A DNA stretch of 64,000 nucleotides from Achromobacter anxifer (lineage in GTDB: Bacteria; Pseudomonadota; Gammaproteobacteria; Burkholderiales; Burkholderiaceae_B): NCBI RefSeq assembly GCF_903652925.1, contig NZ_CAHLAR010000015.1, positions 1 to 64,000 on the forward strand. The letters run 5' to 3'. Under the pieces are notes generated by a model that did not search any database, had not been told where the DNA came from, and saw nothing but the letters and a program-made list of their open reading frames with translations. The translations under genes were made by a program, and so were the position numbers. This document shows, in pieces, positions 60,275-64,000 of the stretch (position 1 is the first letter of the stretch; the number at the start of each line of letters is the position of its first letter).

Positions 60275-61078
60275 ATGAAACTGCTGCCGTTGCCGTCGCG
60301 CGCCCCTCCCCCCGGCATGGCGCTGAGCGCCGCACTGATCAACGCCATCGGCGCCGACGACTTCGCGGCCCATGTGCTGGACGCGCTCGGCGCGCTGCTG
60401 CCGGCCAGCCACTGCACGGTATTTGCGCTGCGCAGCAGCGGCCGCGTCGAAGCCGTTTCCAGCGCCAGCGCCATCGGCGAGGTGGCGACGCTCACCGCAA
60501 ACGAATACATGCGCCTCGGCTTCGACAAGCAGGACACCAACATGCTCTGGCTATCCCGGCGCAAGCCCGCCAAATCGCTGCAGCTCTGGATCGGACACCA
60601 GTTCGCCGAAGAAGTCCCCGATGCGCATTACCGCCGCGTCTGCTACGACGATCCCGGCATCCGCGAACGCATGTCGCTGCTGGCGGTGTTCCCCGACGGC
60701 TACCGGGTGGCGGTGAGCCTGCACCGCAACTTTTCCTACCCGGACTACGGTCCCAAGGATTTCGAACGCATGGCGCAACACGCGTCCCTGATCGCGACGG
60801 CGGTCATGCGCCATGTCCAGGTGACCCGGCGCGCGCCGGCGGACCAGCCGCTGCAGGTTCAACTCATGACGAAGCTGTCGGGGCGGGAACGGCAATTGGT
60901 CACGCACGTACTGGACGGCATGACCACCAGGGAAGCGGCGCTGGAAATGGGCGTGTCCGAGACCACCGCGCTGACGTATCGCTACCGGGCCTTCCAGCAT
61001 CTGGGCGTGCGCAACCATCGCGAACTCATGGTGCTGCTGGGGGCCAGCGTTCCAAGGAAAAGCCGACAAGCGCGTTGA
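60275..61078 (+). CDS. LuxR-family regulator
   Basis: A 267-aa protein with a C-terminal LuxR helix-turn-helix (LSGRERQLVTHVLDGMTTREAALEMGVSETTALTYRYRAFQHLGVRNHREL, residues about 199-249) and an N-terminal GAF/PAS-like sensor region (about 15-180). The N-terminal part does not show the Trp/Tyr/Asp set of acyl-homoserine-lactone receptors, so it more likely senses a substrate of the divergent aromatic operon. It probably acts at the palindrome 13 bases before its own start. Confidence 0.85.
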   Translation: MKLLPLPSRAPPPGMALSAALINAIGADDFAAHVLDALGALLPASHCTVFALRSSGRVEAVSSASAIGEVATLTANEYMRLGFDKQDTNMLWLSRRKPAKSLQLWIGHQFAEEVPDAHYRRVCYDDPGIRERMSLLAVFPDGYRVAVSLHRNFSYPDYGPKDFERMAQHASLIATAVMRHVQVTRRAPADQPLQVQLMTKLSGRERQLVTHVLDGMTTREAALEMGVSETTALTYRYRAFQHLGVRNHRELMVLLGASVPRKSRQAR

Positions 61079-61152
61079 GGCGCGCCGGCCCATGTGTACA
61101 TCCTGGACTGCGGCCCGGCCGCTGCTTCACCCAAATAGCCCCGCCAGAGCGC

Positions 61153-62106
61153 CTAGGTCCGCTTATGCGGCCTGACACGGACATTTCCTTGCTCGGATCG
61201 GCTTGAGACACGGGCCAGCATGGCGTCGCGCGCCTCAATCATGCACTCGATGAAGCACTGCGCGGCAGGCGTGGGGGGAGAATCCGCCCGGGTCACAATC
61301 GAAACCCGCGCATCGGGCAACTCGTGATCCAGCGGCACCATGCGCATGTGCGGCGGCAGGAGCCTGTGCTCGAACAGCGGGCGCACGAAAATCCCCAGCG
61401 CGTCGCTGTCCGCCATAATGGACAGGGCAACGGCGATCGATTGGCACGCGATGACGTCCAGCGGCGGCGGCAGGCCCTGGGCGGCGAAAGCCCGCCGCAC
61501 AAGGTTCGCGGGCGCGCCTGAATTTCCCGGAACCAGCCAGAGCGACTCGCGCAATTCGGCCAGGCTGCGAGCGCCCCGCAACGGGTGGCCAAGACGCGCG
61601 CCGATCGCCAGCGGCAGCGTGAACAGCGGGCGGCGCTCGAAACTGTCGTTGATCTCTCCGTCGTATTCGGTCTGCACGAGCAGGTCGTAGCGCCCGGACT
61701 CCAGCTGCTCATGGCTATGGGGCGGAGCCACCTCATTGAACGAGACCGCCACTCGCGGCATGCGCGCCCTGAAGGCCACCAACGCCGTCGGCACGACGAC
61801 CAGCGCAGCCGAACTCACCGCCAAGTTCAGCGTGCCGCCTTCGCCATCGCGCATCTGTCCGATTTCTTCTCGGGCCCGGCGAGTCTCCTGCAAGATGACG
61901 ATGGCCCGCTTGTATAGCGCCTCGCCATAGGTGGTCAGCTCCACGCCCTTTACGCTTCGCCGCACCAAATCGACCCCGACGCTCTGTTCCAGCTCACGCA
62001 GGCTGCGGGTTGCCGCAGGCTGTGTCACGGACAGCGCGCGTGCCGCGGCGCGGATGCTGCCGTGCTCGGCAATCAGCGCAAACGCGCGCAATTGGCGTAG
62101 GTTCAT
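61153..62106 (-). CDS. LysR-family regulator
   Basis: A 317-aa LTTR with a standard HTH (MNLRQLRAFALIAEHGSIRAAARALSVTQPAATRSLRELEQSVGVDLVRR, residues 1-50) and a periplasmic-binding-protein-like effector domain (about 92-300). It is divergent from the MHS transporter gene at 62269, with 162 bases between, so it most likely controls uptake of that transporter's substrate. Start at 62106. Confidence 0.92.
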   Translation of the reverse strand: MNLRQLRAFALIAEHGSIRAAARALSVTQPAATRSLRELEQSVGVDLVRRSVKGVELTTYGEALYKRAIVILQETRRAREEIGQMRDGEGGTLNLAVSSAALVVVPTALVAFRARMPRVAVSFNEVAPPHSHEQLESGRYDLLVQTEYDGEINDSFERRPLFTLPLAIGARLGHPLRGARSLAELRESLWLVPGNSGAPANLVRRAFAAQGLPPPLDVIACQSIAVALSIMADSDALGIFVRPLFEHRLLPPHMRMVPLDHELPDARVSIVTRADSPPTPAAQCFIECMIEARDAMLARVSSRSEQGNVRVRPHKRT

Positions 62107-62268
62107 CGAGTCGGCTCCGGCGATTCAGCTATATAAGGAAATGTTTTCACCGCAACACAAATTCTGTCTTTTTCTTATTCTATGGCATCCGTATAGTGCC
62201 CGCGAAGGGGGAGCCCAAGGCCCGGAACCACGGACCGCCCCCCCTTTCAACAGACACAAGGGGAAACC

Positions 62269-63615
62269 ATGTCTATCGCAATCGCAGCGGCAGCGCCCGA
62301 CGCGCTGCACACACCCTCCATGCGCCGGCGGGTCATCGCCGGCACCACCATCGGCAACGCGCTCGAATTCTTCGACTTCACCGTTTTCACTTTCTTGATG
62401 CTGGTGCTCGGGCCCCTGTTTTTCCCCGCCGCCTCCGGCTACGGCCAATTGCTGCTGACCACCGCCACCTTCGGCGTGGGGTTCCTGATGCGCCCCGTGG
62501 GCGGCATGCTGATCGGCTCCTATGCCGACCGCCACGGCCGGCGCGCGGCCATGACGCTGACGTTGTGGATGATGGGCCTGGGCTGCGGCCTGATCGCCAT
62601 CGCCCCCACCTACGCCCAGATGGGCATGGTCGGCCCGGTGATGATGGTGCTGGCTCGCCTGATCCAGGGCTTCGCCGCAGGCGGGGAAGTGGGCGCCTCG
62701 ACCACGCTGCTGGTCGAGCACGCGCCCCGCGGCAAGCGCGGCTTCTATGCCAGCTGGCAATACGGCAGCCAGGCTCTCGGCGTCATGCTGGGCGCGCTGG
62801 TCGTGACGTTGCTGACCGTTGGACTCAGCACTGAACAAATGCAGGCCTGGGGCTGGCGAGTGCCGTTCGTCATCGGCATCCTGACCGTGCCCATTGGCGC
62901 ATACATTCGCCGGAATCTCGAAGAAACACTGACGGTCACCCCTCCCGCCTCCAGGCAGTCGCACTCCGCCGGACTGCCCCGCTCCGCCGCGCACCAGCCC
63001 TTGCGCAGAGTGTTCGCCGAACACAAGGCCACTGTCCTCAAAGGCATCCTGCTGGTGATAGGCGGCATGGTAAGCACACAGATACTCAATTTCTACATCC
63101 CTACATACGCCAATCGGGAACTCGGCCTGCCGGCCTCCTCCACACTATCGGCCAGCGTCATATTCGGCGCCATCGGCTTTGTGGGCGCTCCGTTCATCGG
63201 AATGCTGGCTGATCGCTATGGGCGCAAACGCGTGATCTTCTGGTCTCGCATCGCAACGCTTGCCATCCTGCTGCCCGGTTTCCAATGGCTGATGGCGGCT
63301 CCCAGCTCCGAACGGCTGATGTTGCTCACCATTGCATTCGCGCTGCTGGTCGCCCTCCAGTCGGCGCCGGCGTTCACGATGCTGCCTGAACTCTTTCCCA
63401 AGCATGTGCGCACGACGGGAATGTCAGTGGTGTACGGACTGGGCATATCCGTATTCGGGGGCTTCGCGCAATTCTTCGTGACCTGGCTGCTGCATGTCAC
63501 TGCCAACCCTATGTCCCCCGCGTGGTTCCTGATGGTTGCAACAGCACTATCCACGCTGGTGTTGTTCTGGATAGATGACCGCACCCACGACGACATCGAC
63601 GCACAGACCGTGTGA
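62269..63615 (+). CDS. MFS transporter, metabolite:H+ symporter (MHS) family
   Basis: A 448-aa 12-helix permease. Diagnostic parts: RRVIAGTTIGNALEFFDFTVFTFLMLVLGPLFFP, GSYADRHGRRAAMTLTLWMMG, MVLARLIQGFAAGGEVGASTTLLVEHAPRGKRGFYASWQ and the mid-protein LADRYGRKRVIF. Probably imports an organic acid under the divergent LysR regulator. A possible catabolic partner follows 41 bases downstream. It is related to the transporter at 9906-11219 in layout. Confidence 0.88.
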   Translation: MSIAIAAAAPDALHTPSMRRRVIAGTTIGNALEFFDFTVFTFLMLVLGPLFFPAASGYGQLLLTTATFGVGFLMRPVGGMLIGSYADRHGRRAAMTLTLWMMGLGCGLIAIAPTYAQMGMVGPVMMVLARLIQGFAAGGEVGASTTLLVEHAPRGKRGFYASWQYGSQALGVMLGALVVTLLTVGLSTEQMQAWGWRVPFVIGILTVPIGAYIRRNLEETLTVTPPASRQSHSAGLPRSAAHQPLRRVFAEHKATVLKGILLVIGGMVSTQILNFYIPTYANRELGLPASSTLSASVIFGAIGFVGAPFIGMLADRYGRKRVIFWSRIATLAILLPGFQWLMAAPSSERLMLLTIAFALLVALQSAPAFTMLPELFPKHVRTTGMSVVYGLGISVFGGFAQFFVTWLLHVTANPMSPAWFLMVATALSTLVLFWIDDRTHDDIDAQTV

Positions 63616-63656
63616 TTGCAGCACGGATTGAAGCGCTGTCCAACGCAGAGGATCAA

Positions 63657-64000
63657 ATGAAAATTCCGGCAATGCAGTCAACGCGAACCGTGCTTGAAAG
63701 CGGCTTCAAGATCACCCCCGGTAAAGAGAACGGCTTCGCCCTTTTCAATGATGCGCTACACCCCGTCGCGATAAGCCAGGATGGCTTTGAATCGGTATAC
63801 GGCGGCGAAATCCTGGATTCGGCCTGGCGATACGTGGGAGCTCGTTTTGCCAGCGCCGAGCAAATGGACGCCTGGCATAACCACCCGCGCCACAAGGCTG
63901 CCCAGAAGGCCGCCTACGACCGTTGGTGGACAGCGGTTTACATGCGCAAATGGCGCGAACCTGCTCCCGGTGAGGTCATGGAGGGCAAGGTCATGACCGA
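63657..64000 (+). CDS. ABM-like (antibiotic biosynthesis monooxygenase-type) protein, partial
   Basis: Starts MKIPAMQSTRTVLESGFKI at 63657 and runs off the right edge after about 114 residues. The stretch SAEQMDAWHNHPRHKAAQKAAYDRWWTAVYMRKW matches the C-terminal part of antibiotic-biosynthesis-monooxygenase / heme-degrading-like ferredoxin-fold proteins; the N-terminal half is less typical and the end is missing. It follows the MHS transporter closely and may act on the imported compound. Confidence 0.6.
   Translation, partial: MKIPAMQSTRTVLESGFKITPGKENGFALFNDALHPVAISQDGFESVYGGEILDSAWRYVGARFASAEQMDAWHNHPRHKAAQKAAYDRWWTAVYMRKWREPAPGEVMEGKVMT

Overview
The window looks like the chromosome of a GC-rich betaproteobacterium of the Alcaligenaceae (Achromobacter/Bordetella type). 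The grounds are the surA-lptD / amgK-murU arrangement, a Bug/TctC-type solute receptor, many one-component regulators beside small catabolic operons, and the codon bias. The genus is inferred from gene content, not from a marker gene.

Left flank (1-16083): envelope genes (surA, cut by the window edge, and lptD) diverge from the peptidoglycan-recycling pair amgK-murU. Next come a membrane coiled-coil protein; a flavin monooxygenase / DUF2783-like / MarR operon with two operator repeats; a pterin dehydratase and an OmpA-like lipoprotein; and a minus-strand amino-acid catabolism cluster (MHS transporter, ArgE-type deacylase, aminotransferase, HpcH/HpaI aldolase) diverging from an Lrp-type regulator. 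A HAD hydrolase closes the flank.

Genomic island (16084-43522): about 27.4 kb lie between perfect 54-bp direct repeats made from the 3' part of a tRNA-Lys(CUU) gene. The intact tRNA is at the right end, next to a tyrosine integrase. Cargo from left to right: an AlpA-like protein; sspBCD-like DNA phosphorothioation genes on the plus strand; and, converging on them, a minus-strand operon sspF-sspG-sspH followed by a small four-helix membrane protein and a nucleoside-2-deoxyribosyltransferase-like enzyme. Then come a large tyrosine recombinase, a scrapyard of IS21, IS3 and recombinase remnants, an XRE regulator diverging from an unknown/AbrB/HAD operon (the HAD gene has an in-frame amber codon), a predicted AbiJ-NTD3-like plus PD-(D/E)XK nuclease, and a TrfA-type plasmid replication initiator. 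It is a defence island on an integrative element with plasmid-like parts. The Ssp system itself belongs to a described type. The least explained parts are the membrane/deoxyribosyltransferase pair joined to sspH, the AbiJ-like nuclease, and the TrfA-type initiator inside an integrated element.

Right flank (43523-64000): an SDR/TetR pair around a palindromic operator; a diguanylate cyclase; AsmA; an LTA-synthase-like phosphotransferase; Tag glycosylase; a YkgJ-type protein; an alpha/beta hydrolase with a cysteine nucleophile motif; AraC; Fur plus an unknown partner; a CxxC protein; an aromatic-catabolism operon (monooxygenase, DUF2783-like, TctC, VOC, FAH) under a LuxR-type regulator with a 20-bp palindrome; a LysR regulator diverging from a second MHS transporter; and a partial ABM-like gene at the edge.

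All calls were made by reading the sequence. No database search was run, and family names come from recognised motifs.
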